A stretch of 64,000 nt of DNA from NCBI RefSeq assembly GCF_900106695.1, contig NZ_FNMZ01000001.1:930001-994000 (forward strand), given 5' to 3'. Both the position numbers and the translations under genes were made by a program. Below, in pieces: positions 28,099-37,400 of the stretch. The notes under the pieces were generated by a model. That model saw nothing but the letters and a program-made list of their open reading frames with translations, was not told the origin of the DNA and did no database searches. Each line of letters opens with the position of its first letter. Position 1 is the stretch's first letter. Source of the stretch: Albimonas donghaensis. Lineage in GTDB: Bacteria; Pseudomonadota; Alphaproteobacteria; Rhodobacterales; Rhodobacteraceae.

Positions 28099-29423
28099 CC
28101 CTCACCCGTTTCGCGCCCTCGCCGACCGGCCGCCTGCACCTGGGCAATCTGCGCGCCGCGCTGCTCAACTGGCTGATCGCGCGCAAGGCGGGGGGGCGGT
28201 TTCTGCTGCGGCTGGACGACACCGACCCGGTGCGCTCGCGGCCCGAATACGCCGACGCGATCCGCGAGGACCTGACCTGGCTCGGCCTGACCTGGGACGA
28301 GGCGTTCCGCCAGTCCGACCGGCTCGCCCGCTACGAGGCCGCGGCCGAGCGTCTGCGCGCCGACGGGCGGCTCTACCCCTGCTGGGAGACGCCGGACGAG
28401 CTGGCCCTCAAGCGCCGGGTGCTGCTGTCGCGGGGCCTGCCGCCGATCTACGACCGCGCGGCGCTGGACCTGACGGAGACCGAGCGCAACGCCCTGGCCG
28501 AAAGCCGCCCGCCGCATTGGCGCTTCAAGCTGGATCGGGAGCGGGTGGAGTGGCGGGACATGATCCTCGGCCCGCGTTCGGTCGACGCGGCCTCGGTCTC
28601 CGACCCGGTGCTGATCCGCGAGGACGGGCAGGTGCTCTACACGCTCGCCTCCGCCGTGGATGACGCCGAAACCGGGGTCACCGACATCGTGCGGGGCGCC
28701 GACCACGTGACCAACACCGCGGCGCAGATCCAGATCATGCGCGCGCTGGGGGGCGAGCCGCCGCGCTTCGCCCACCACTCGCTGCTGACCGGGCCGGAGG
28801 GGGAGGCGTTCTCCAAGCGCGCCGACGCCCTGTCGCTGGGCGCGCTGCGGGAAGCGGGGCAGGAGCCGATGGCGCTGCTGTCGCTGCTGGCGCGCCTGGG
28901 CACATCGGACCCGGTGGTCGCCCGCGCCGCGCCCGAGGATCTGCTCGACGGCTTCGAGCTGACGCGTTTCGGGGCCGCGCCGACCCGGCTCGACCCCGCC
29001 GATCTCGACCCGCTGACCGCCCGCATCCTGCACGAGGCGCCCTTCGCCGCGGTCCGCCCCCGCCTCGCCGCGCTGGGGATCGAGGGCGAGACCGCCGAGC
29101 CCTTGTGGCTGGCGGTGCGCGGCAACCTCTCGCGTCTGGCGGAGGCCGCCGACTGGGCCGCGATCTGCGCGACCGGCGCGCCCCCGAAGGTGGACCCCGA
29201 AGACGCCGAATTCGTCGCCGAGGCCCTCGCCCTCCTGCCGCCGCGCCCCTGGGGGCCGACCGCGTGGAAGGACTGGACCGCCGCCGCCAAGGCCGCCTCG
29301 GGGCGCAAGGGCAGGGCGCTGTTCCAGCCGCTGCGCCGGGCGCTGACCGGCCGCGATCACGGGCCGGAAATGGCCGCCCTCATGCCCCTGATGCGCGGCC
29401 CTCTCCCCACGCTTCCCGGTTGA
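28095..29423 (+). CDS. gltX: Glutamate--tRNA ligase (second, short form)
   Basis: A 442-residue class I aminoacyl-tRNA synthetase. Signature RFAPSPTGRLHLGN contains the HIGH-type motif. LRLDDTDPVRSRPEY is the glutamate/ATP-binding region. SKR in GEAFSKRADALSLG is the KMSKS loop, with F in place of the usual L/M. The helical anticodon-binding end is complete. Alphaproteobacteria commonly carry two GluRS genes, and the 'LREAGQEPMALLSLLA' stretch is typical of the GluRS2 type. The ATG overlaps the preceding stop (ATGA), so upstream extensions of the frame are not coding. Confidence 0.92.
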   Translation: MTLTRFAPSPTGRLHLGNLRAALLNWLIARKAGGRFLLRLDDTDPVRSRPEYADAIREDLTWLGLTWDEAFRQSDRLARYEAAAERLRADGRLYPCWETPDELALKRRVLLSRGLPPIYDRAALDLTETERNALAESRPPHWRFKLDRERVEWRDMILGPRSVDAASVSDPVLIREDGQVLYTLASAVDDAETGVTDIVRGADHVTNTAAQIQIMRALGGEPPRFAHHSLLTGPEGEAFSKRADALSLGALREAGQEPMALLSLLARLGTSDPVVARAAPEDLLDGFELTRFGAAPTRLDPADLDPLTARILHEAPFAAVRPRLAALGIEGETAEPLWLAVRGNLSRLAEAADWAAICATGAPPKVDPEDAEFVAEALALLPPRPWGPTAWKDWTAAAKAASGRKGRALFQPLRRALTGRDHGPEMAALMPLMRGPLPTLPG

Positions 29424-29531
29424 CCCGGCCCCCGCGCGTCCGCCGCGAGGCTTGACGCGGCGCGCTCCATGGCGCCCCCTTCCGCCCGGCGGCGCGCAGG
29501 CCGCCGGGGGAAATGAGGGAGCGGGCCCGGC

Positions 29532-31661
29532 GTGAGCATGGAGGCCGAGGGTCCGGGCCATGCGCCCGGTTCGGGGATGACGCCGGGGGGCGGGGCGGGA
29601 GGCGCGGGGCAGGGCGCCGCCGCGCCGTCGCGGTTCCGTCCGCCGCCGCTGCGCCTGTTGCTGGGCCTGCTCATCGCCCTGTGCGTCGCCGCCGCCGCCA
29701 TCGCGGGGTTCCGCGGCATGCAGACCCTTCGCAGCCTCGAATCCGGGCTCAACGACCGGCTGCGGGTGATCCTCTCGCCCTATTCGGAGACGCAGGACCC
29801 CCGCATCTCCATCCTCACCGTCACCGAGGACACGCTGGCGCTGTTCCCCTACCGCTCGCCGGTGGACCGGGATTTCCTCGCCGATCTCATCATCCTGCTC
29901 AACGATGCGGGGGTGGCGGCGATCGGGCTCGACATCCTCATCGATCAGCCGACCGAGCCCGCCAAGGACCAGCGCCTGATCGAGGCCATCCGCGATTTCC
30001 CCGGCACGCTGGTGCTGGCCTGGGCCGACGCGCGGGCGGGGCTGCGTCCGGCGCAGGAGGCGTTCCTCGCCGATTTCATGGAACGCTCCGGCGCCATCCC
30101 CGGCTTCGCCACCGTGCGCTACGATCCCGACGGCGTGGTGCGCCGCTTCGAAAGCACCCTGCCGGGCGCCGAGCCGATGAGCTTTTCCGCCGCGCTGCTG
30201 ACCGCCACCGACCAGCCGCTGTTCCCGACCGAGGGCCTGGTGGACTGGCGGCGCGAGACCCCCGACGGCTCGCCCGCCTTCCAGAAGATCGCCAGCCAGA
30301 TCCTGCTCAACCCCGCCATGCCCAGGGCGATGTTCCGCAACTGGTTCGCCGGGCGCTACGTGATGATCGGCGCGGACCTGGAGCAGACGGACCGCCACCA
30401 GACCTCGCTGTCCGTGGACCCGACCATTTCCAACCGCACCAATCCCGGCGTGCTGCTGCATGCGCATGTGCTCTCCCAGATGCTCGACGGGCGGGAGGTG
30501 CGCGACTTCGACGTGCGCGGCTGGCCCGGCGCGGCGATCGTGGCGGTCATGGCGCTGATCGGCGCCGGCATCGGCATCTGGGGCGGCGCGCTCTACTGGC
30601 GGCTGGCGGCGCTGGCGGGGGCGGGGATCGGCTACGCGGCGCTCGCGGTCTGGCTGTCCTCGCTGGCCGGGCCCTATTTCCCGGTGGCGCCCGCGCTGAT
30701 CGCTTTCGTGGTCTCCTTCGCCATCGGGGGCGCGACGGAGGCGTTCCTGTCCTCACGCGAAAAGCAGTTCATCCGCATGGCCTTCTCCCACTACCTGGAG
30801 CCGGCCATGGTCGACCGGCTGGCCCGCGACCGCTCCTCCCTGCGGCTGGGGGGGGAGCGGCGCGAGATCTCCTTCATCTTCACCGACGTGGCCGGCTTCA
30901 CCGACATGTCCGAGAACCTGGAGCCGGAGGCGCTGGCCGAGCTGCTCAACGGCTATTTCGACGGCATGTCGGACATCATCGCCCGGCATTCGGGGACCAT
31001 CGACAAGTTCATCGGGGATGCGGTGGTGGCCCTGTTCGGGGCCATGACGCAGGAGCCGGACCACGCGCTCAACGCCATCCGCTGCGCCGCCGAGATGGAC
31101 GCCTTCGCCGAGGACTACCGCAGGGCCAACGCGCATCTGGGCCTGGGCGTGACCCGGATCGGGGTGCATACGGGCGTGGCCTCGGTGGGCAATTTCGGCG
31201 GGCGCAAGCGCTTCGACTACACCGCCATGGGCGACGCCATGAACACCGCGGCGCGGCTGGAGAGCATCAACAAGCGGCTCGGCACCCGGATCACCGTCTC
31301 CGAGGCCGCGCGGCTCTCGGCGCTGCGCTACGCCGACGAGACCCGCGGCTTGGCGGAGCTGCGCCCGGTGGGCCGCGTCATGCTGAAGGGCAAGGTCGAG
31401 CCGGTGGCGGTCTGGAACCTCGACCGCGTCGCCTCGCAGGCGACGCGGGACGCCTACGGGGCGGCTTTCGCGCGGATCGCGACGGGGAACTGGGCGGAGG
31501 GCGGAGCCGACGGCGCGGCCCCGGACCCCGCCGCAGCCCTCACGGCGCTGGAGCGGCTGGCGACGGCGCCCGACGCCCCTTCCGACGCGGCGCAGGACCC
31601 GCTGGTGCGCCTGCATCTCGAACGGCTGCGGGCGGGGGAGAGCGACGACCGCATCGTCTGA
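29532..31661 (+). CDS. CHASE2-domain adenylate cyclase
   Basis: A 709-residue membrane-bound class III cyclase. A membrane segment at about 45-65 (LLLGLLIALCVAAAAIAGF) is followed by a periplasmic CHASE2 sensor (ISILTVTEDTLALFPYRSP...AAIGLDILID), then three membrane helices (about 330-405) and the cyclase domain from about 437. Catalytic residues are complete: metal aspartates in FTDVAGFTD and GDAVVALFGA, the purine-binding K in DKFIGDA and D of FDYTAMGDAMNTAARLE, and the transition-state N/R. That pairing predicts cAMP rather than cGMP. Start is GTG 29532 or ATG 29538. It lies upstream of the TPS/CHAT genes; CHAT-CHASE2 fusions elsewhere hint at a link. Confidence 0.9.
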   Translation: MSMEAEGPGHAPGSGMTPGGGAGGAGQGAAAPSRFRPPPLRLLLGLLIALCVAAAAIAGFRGMQTLRSLESGLNDRLRVILSPYSETQDPRISILTVTEDTLALFPYRSPVDRDFLADLIILLNDAGVAAIGLDILIDQPTEPAKDQRLIEAIRDFPGTLVLAWADARAGLRPAQEAFLADFMERSGAIPGFATVRYDPDGVVRRFESTLPGAEPMSFSAALLTATDQPLFPTEGLVDWRRETPDGSPAFQKIASQILLNPAMPRAMFRNWFAGRYVMIGADLEQTDRHQTSLSVDPTISNRTNPGVLLHAHVLSQMLDGREVRDFDVRGWPGAAIVAVMALIGAGIGIWGGALYWRLAALAGAGIGYAALAVWLSSLAGPYFPVAPALIAFVVSFAIGGATEAFLSSREKQFIRMAFSHYLEPAMVDRLARDRSSLRLGGERREISFIFTDVAGFTDMSENLEPEALAELLNGYFDGMSDIIARHSGTIDKFIGDAVVALFGAMTQEPDHALNAIRCAAEMDAFAEDYRRANAHLGLGVTRIGVHTGVASVGNFGGRKRFDYTAMGDAMNTAARLESINKRLGTRITVSEAARLSALRYADETRGLAELRPVGRVMLKGKVEPVAVWNLDRVASQATRDAYGAAFARIATGNWAEGGADGAAPDPAAALTALERLATAPDAPSDAAQDPLVRLHLERLRAGESDDRIV

Positions 31662-31903
31662 CCCGCGCCTTTTCGAGCCGACCCCTCGAATTGTGAACGG
31701 ATCGGCCTCGAATTCCCTGCCGTCGGCTGGTAGGTTCATCCTGCGTTACAGCCGATGAGCATAACGTATACGAACTCGCGCCATGGCGTAGACGTCGCCG
31801 CCCAAGTTCAAGATTCGACATGTGCGCTTTATCGCAGCGTCCGCATTCCCGCCGCGTTTTGGTGTCAGAGGGGATGAGACCCCCGGACCATGGAGAGTTT
31901 CAG

Positions 31904-32236
31904 ATGAACCGGCTAGTCGCAGCCCTGTTCGTCGCGGCCTTCGGGCTTTCGACGCAGGCCGCCGCCGCCTCGGATTTCGTCGTGCTGGAGAGCAATGTCG
32001 CGTCCTACGCGCCCGGCTCGGTGATTCCCGGCAATGAGAATGTGCAGCTTGCAGGCGGCGCGCGCCTTGTGATGATCGCCTCCGACGGATCGACCCGCTC
32101 GGTGGCCGGTCCCTATGCGGGCGCCATCGCGGATGCCGGCGCCGACGCGCCCGGCGCGCTGGACCGCCTGGTGGCCTCGCGGGAAGAGAAGAACCACGTG
32201 GTCGGCGCCATTCGCGCCCCGTCCTGGGATCAGTGA
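31904..32236 (+). CDS. Small exported protein upstream of the TPS locus
   Basis: 110 residues with a clear signal peptide (MNRLVAALFVAAFGLSTQAAAAS) and a mature part of about 87 residues: SDFVVLESNVASYAPGSVIP, then GARLVMIASDGSTRSVAGPYAG. The pattern 'yapG..i.....v.l..Ga.l.l...dG....v.GPy.G' resembles the exported FecR-like or sensor-type domains often found with CHAT and adhesin loci, but I would not assign a family. GGAGAG lies 8 bp before the ATG. It sits between the cyclase and tpsB on the same strand, 277 bp before tpsB. Confidence 0.75.
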   Translation: MNRLVAALFVAAFGLSTQAAAASDFVVLESNVASYAPGSVIPGNENVQLAGGARLVMIASDGSTRSVAGPYAGAIADAGADAPGALDRLVASREEKNHVVGAIRAPSWDQ

Positions 32237-32428
32237 CGGACGACGGATGACCGCGGGCGCGCCCGGCGGCGCGCGGGGCGCGACGGCGACCGTATCGCCG
32301 CCGCCCGGCCCCAGGGTCGGCGCGGCTGCGGGGACAGGCGCCGCGGCATAGCGCCGGCAGGCGCGGGCCGGTTTGCGGAACACACCCCTGCGCCACAAAA
32401 AATCTCCTTGATCTCAGATGGTTAATCG

Positions 32429-32451
32429 AAACGGGAACGTCATGCCCGTTT
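32429..32451. promoter_or_regulatory. Inverted repeat at the tpsB promoter (candidate operator)
   Basis: AAACGGG and CCCGTTT are perfect inverted arms 9 bp apart. The right arm overlaps the -35 hexamer, so a protein bound here could block the polymerase. It could also form a hairpin in read-through RNA from upstream. Confidence 0.5.
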
Positions 32452-32479
32452 GACCGCCATCGCCTCCGGATGCTATTAA
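32450..32479 (+). promoter_or_regulatory. Probable sigma70-type promoter of tpsB-tpsA-CHAT
   Basis: TTGACC and TATTAA are separated by 18 bp in a locally AT-richer stretch, about 35 bp before the first possible tpsB start. It is the best promoter match I see in the window. Confidence 0.6.
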
Positions 32480-32513
32480 CGACCTGTTAGCTTTCGTAGC
32501 GGCGGGGGGTCTT

Positions 32514-34463
32514 TTGTTGCAGAGCGAGGGGTGCGTTGGCCGGGGGGTGACCTCGCGGCGCATTGGGCTGCGCGCCGCCGCTGTGGCTTCGCTCTGGGGC
32601 GCCGTCACGGCGGCGGCGCGCGCTCCGTCGCCCGAGACGGCCGGCGGGCCCATCGTCCGGGGCCGGAACGCCGCTCCCGCCGATGCGTCGGAAAACGCCT
32701 GCATTGCGGTTTTCCGCGGTTTTCGGGCGTTTCCGGCCGTGTTTCTCGCCGCCCTCTGCATTCCCGCCGTCGCCGAGGCCCAGCGTCTTCCCGCCGGTCT
32801 GCCCTCGTCGCTGACCAACGCCCCGTCCGCGATCCGCGCCGCCACCGACCGCACCCGCACCGAGGCGGCGGGGCCGCTGGGGCCTGAGTCCGAGCTGCGC
32901 TTCACCTCCCAGACCCCGCCCGCCAACGCCCGCGAAATCCGATTCGTCCTGCGCGGCGTGGAGCTCTCCGGCGGCGCCCTCTACGACACGGCCGAGCTTT
33001 CCCCGCTCTGGGAGTCCGCGCTCGACCAGGAGATCGACCTGGCCGAGGTCTTCGCCCTCGCCGCCCGCCTGCAGAACCGCTACCGCGACGACGGCTACCT
33101 GTTCACCCGCGTCGTGGTTCCCGCCCAGCGCATCGACGACGGCCGGGTGCGGTTCGAGATCATCGAAGCCACCCTGACCTCGGTGACCATCGAAACGCCG
33201 GGGCTGCCGCTCGGCCCCATGCGGGAGCTGGCCGAGCGCACCATCGCGCCCTTGCAGGGGCTCTCCAACCCGACGCTCGCGCAGATCGAGCGCACGCTGC
33301 TCCTGCTCAACGACATTCCCGGCGTGACCCGCGCCGCCGCCGTGCCCAAGATGGGCGAGGGCGGGCGCGGCGGCGTCGACCTGCATATCAACATGGAGCG
33401 CGACGCGGTGGGCTTCACGCTCTTCGCCGACAACCGCCAGTCGCCGCTGATCGGGCGAGGGCTGATCGGCGGGGTTCTGGCGCTGAACTCCTGGTCCCCC
33501 GCCGGGGACAGCACCATCGTGAGCTTCTTCAACTCGGCCGATGTCGACGACCCGTTCCCCGACGACTTTCAGGAACGGCACACGATCCAGGTCGAGCATC
33601 GCCGCATCCTCGACCCCTCCGGCCTCTGGGGCTCGTTCCGCGGCCTCTACGCCGAGAGCGCGCCGGGCGACCGGGTGGCGATCTTCGACATCACCTCCGA
33701 CCAGACCGAGCTGACCGCCACCATGGGCTACCCGGCGGTGCGCAGCCGGGCGCTGAAGCTGGACGTGTTCGGCGGGTTCCAGACCATGTCGGTGAACTCG
33801 CTGACCCCGGCCATCGGCGGGCTGGGCCAGGATCTGGTTACCGACGACCGGCTGCGCGTCGCCTTCGCCGGAATGCGGGCCGAGTACCGCGACCCCTACG
33901 GCTCCGGCGAGGGGCGGGTGGAGCTGCGCGCCGGGCTCGACGTGCTCAACGCCAGCCCCAAGGGCAGCCCGGAGCTGAGCCGCCAGGACGGGGACCCGCA
34001 ATTCTTCTCCCTGCGCGCCGAGCTGTCGCGGACCCAGCCCTTCGACGACCGGCTCAGCTTCTGGGCCAAGGGCTGGGCGCAGGCCGCGGACCGGCCGCTG
34101 CTGGCCTCCGAGGAATTCGCCATCGGCGGGCCGGAGCTGGGGCGGGCCTATCATCCGTCGGAACTCAGCGGCGATCTCGGCGCGGGCCTGTCGATGGAGG
34201 TGCGCTACGCCGACCAGGCGCATTGGGGCGATGTCGGCGTGCCTTATGAATTCTACGCCTATGGCGACATGGCCGAGGTGCGCAATCTCGACGGCGGCGC
34301 GCCGATCCACGCCTCCCTGGTCTCGGCCGGCATCGGCGTGCGCGCGCAGCTTCCCGGGGCGATGTCGCTGAACCTTGAACTGGCGCGTCCGATCAACCGT
34401 CCTCTGGCGCATACCCAGCGGCATGACTGGCGGGTGCTGTTCAGCGCCTCGAAGGATTTCTGA
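32514..34463 (+). CDS. TpsB-type outer-membrane transporter (ShlB/FhaC/HecB family)
   Basis: 649 residues; exports the neighbouring TpsA through the outer membrane. Two POTRA domains follow the signal region (about 140-215, IRFVLRGVELSGG...RYRDDGYLFTRVVVP; then PMRELAERTIAPLQGLSN...LLLLNDIPGV), and a 16-strand-type barrel starts at VGFTLFADNRQS. The loop-6 motif appears as GGPELGRAYHPSELSGD (GRAY for the usual RGY). The last residues LFSASKDF end in Phe, as outer-membrane barrels do. The start is doubtful: only TTG/GTG codons (32514, 32544) precede a long N-terminus with two hydrophobic stretches, the second (FPAVFLAALCIPAVAEAQ) being the likely signal peptide. TpsA begins 2 bp after its stop. 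Confidence 0.9.
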   Translation: MLQSEGCVGRGVTSRRIGLRAAAVASLWGAVTAAARAPSPETAGGPIVRGRNAAPADASENACIAVFRGFRAFPAVFLAALCIPAVAEAQRLPAGLPSSLTNAPSAIRAATDRTRTEAAGPLGPESELRFTSQTPPANAREIRFVLRGVELSGGALYDTAELSPLWESALDQEIDLAEVFALAARLQNRYRDDGYLFTRVVVPAQRIDDGRVRFEIIEATLTSVTIETPGLPLGPMRELAERTIAPLQGLSNPTLAQIERTLLLLNDIPGVTRAAAVPKMGEGGRGGVDLHINMERDAVGFTLFADNRQSPLIGRGLIGGVLALNSWSPAGDSTIVSFFNSADVDDPFPDDFQERHTIQVEHRRILDPSGLWGSFRGLYAESAPGDRVAIFDITSDQTELTATMGYPAVRSRALKLDVFGGFQTMSVNSLTPAIGGLGQDLVTDDRLRVAFAGMRAEYRDPYGSGEGRVELRAGLDVLNASPKGSPELSRQDGDPQFFSLRAELSRTQPFDDRLSFWAKGWAQAADRPLLASEEFAIGGPELGRAYHPSELSGDLGAGLSMEVRYADQAHWGDVGVPYEFYAYGDMAEVRNLDGGAPIHASLVSAGIGVRAQLPGAMSLNLELARPINRPLAHTQRHDWRVLFSASKDF

Positions 34464-34465
34464 TC

Positions 34466-37400
34466 ATGCGCGTCCGCCGCCTCCCCCTGATCCGCGCCGC
34501 CCTGCGCCCGGCCCTGGCGCGCAGCGCCGCCACCGCGCTGGGGCTGGCCGCGCTGGGCGTGGCCGGCTTCGCGCCGCTGGCGGTCCCCGGTTCCGCCGCC
34601 GCCGGCCCCAGGGGCGGGCAGGTGCAGGGCGGCGAGGCGCGGATCGTCACCCGCGGCAACGTCACCACCATCCGCCAGGGCAGCCAGCGGGTGGTGATCG
34701 ACTGGGCCAGTTTCGACATCGATCCCAACGACGTGGTGCGTTTCCTTCAACCGGGCGGGGACGCGGTCGCGCTCAACCGCATCCTGTCGGGCATGCCCAC
34801 GCATATCCGCGGCAAGCTGACCGCCAACGGCAATGTGTGGCTGGTGAACCCGTCGGGCGTGATGTTCCACGCAGGCTCGGTCATCGACGTGGGCGGGCTG
34901 GTCGCGACCAGCGCTGGCATCGATACGGACGCCTTCATGGCGGGCTCGGGCCGGTTCGACCAGCCGGGCGAGCCGGGCGCGAAGGTTATCAACGAGGGCG
35001 AGATCACCTTCGCCGAGGCCGGGCTCGTCGGCCTCGTCGCCCCCCATGCCGAGAACCGCGGGACCATCCGCGGCAAGCTCGGCCGCATCGTCATCGCGGG
35101 GCAGGAGAGCCTGTCCGTCGATGTCTCCGGCGAAGGCTTGTTCGAGATCGACCTTCGCGACGCCGCGAAGATCGAGGGCGCGCAGGCCGGCAATTCCGGC
35201 GTGATCCTGGCCGAGGGCGGCACGGTCATCATTTCCGCCTCCGCCGCCCGCAACGCGGTGGAATCCGCGGTTTCGGTCTCCGGCGTCGTCGTCGCGTCCT
35301 CGGCGCGGGTCGAGGGCGGGGCCATCGTGCTCGACGGCGGCGCCGGGGGGGTGGAGGTCTCGGGCCGGCTGGAGGCGGCGTCCGCCACCGCCGGCGGCGG
35401 CTCGGTCGACATTTCCGGCGGGCGCGTGACGCTGACGGACGCCGCGCGCATCGACGTCTCCGGCGCGACCGGCGGCGGGCGGGTCCGGATGGGCGGCGAC
35501 ATCGCGGCGATCAAGGCCGGGACCGCGCCCGACATGGAAGAGGCGACGCGGACCGAGATCGCCGCCGGCGCCCGGATCAAGGCCGACGCGACCGAGGCCG
35601 GGCAGGGCGGCGAGGTCACCGCCTGGTCCAGCGAGGCGACGGCGGTCAGCGGCGCGATCAGCGCGCGCGGCGGCCCGCAGGGCGGCGATGGCGGCTTCGT
35701 GGAACTGTCGTCGCGCCTCGGGCTCGGTTTCGCGGGGACGGTGGATCTCGGAGCCGCGGACGGGCGGCGCGGGCTGCTGCTGCTCGACCCGCAGGACGTG
35801 TTCATCCGCAACGGCGGCGACCCGATCCTGGGCGATATCGACGGCGACGCCGCGCCGCTCACCCTGACGCTCGACCCGGGTTCGCTGGAATTCTCCAGCG
35901 CCGATATCCGGATCGAGGCGACGCGGGACATCCATGTCGAGGACGCCGTGGTCATGCGCGACCCGAGCGCCTCGCTGACCCTGGCCGCGGGCCGCGACCT
36001 GTTCCTCCTCGCCAGTTTCGACATCGCGGGCGATCTCTCCCTGATCGCCGACGCGACGGTGTTCGGGGCCGGCGGGCTGCTCCAGCTTCCCGATGGCGAG
36101 GGGCTGATCGACGTCGCGACCGGCGTGCAGCTGTTCGTCCCCGACGGCCGGCTGGAGCTGAGCGCGCCCGAGGGCATCGTCGGCGCCGGCATGACCTCGG
36201 CCGGGGCGCTGCGGCTCCATGCGGGAGAGGATCTCACGATCCCCGAGACCACGTTCGCCGGGACGCTGTTCGTGCGCGCCGACGGCGCGGTCGAGCTGGG
36301 CGGAGGATCCGTCGGCGCGCTCGACGTCTCGGCCTTCGGGGTCGCGGGCGGGATCACCCAGGCCGGCGCGCTCACGGTCGCCGGGACCAGCCTGCTCTCC
36401 GCCACGAGGGACGTGACCCTGGCGCTGGCCAATGATTTCGGCGGGGCGGTTACGGTCACCGCCGACAACGTCTCGCTGCGCGACGTGAACTTCCTGGAGA
36501 TCACCGATTCCGAAGTCTTCGGAGACCTGACCGCCGCCGCCGGAACCGCCGCGGAGACGGTGCAGGTCACGCGCGACCCCTACCAGGCGGCGCTGCATCT
36601 GGATGGGGTCGATGTGGGCTCGGGCGCCGGGTCGCTGGTCGCCACCACCGTTTCGGGCGGCGTGGCGCTGGTCAATATCCGGGCGGGCGACATCTCGGTC
36701 GCCGGCGCCTCGGGCGGAGCGGTCGCGGGCGACATGCGGGGCCACGCGATCCTGACCGACGGGCTGAGCATCGCCGCCGCGGGCCTCGCCTCGGGCGTGA
36801 ACGGCATCATGCTCTCCAACCTGCGCGCGGACGGAGCGGTGAGCCTCGCGGGCGCCCCCAACCTGACCCTGCTGGGCGCGAGCTTCGCCCCCGACTTCGG
36901 CGTGGACCTCGGCGACGTGCCGGGCCTGCTGACGCTGGAGCGCACGGTCTTCGCCGGCGACATGTCGATCGCGGTGGACGGGGACGTGGACCTCGCCCTT
37001 GTGCGGAGCCCGCCGGGCGGGTCGACCGACGGCGATCTGACCATCGCGGCCGGCGGCGACATCCACAAGCGCACCAGCAACGACATCGACCTGATCGCGG
37101 CGGGCTTCGGCGTCGGCGCCTATTTCATCACCCTGTCCCCGACCGAGCGGCTGACGGTCGCCGCGCCCCATGCCGGGACCTATGACCGGCTGCTGCGGGT
37201 CGCCGGGGACCTCGACCTCGCCGCCGGGGGCGCCATCCTGGTTCCGGGGATCGAGTTCCAGGCCGACAAGCGCACCACCGTCGGGGGCGAGACCCGCCTG
37301 GCGGCGCAGGGCGACGTGGTCGTGGACTTCCTCGGCGACGTGACCCTCGCCGGCCTGTCTTCGGAGCGCGACGCGACCCTGCGGGTCGAAGGCGCGCTGG

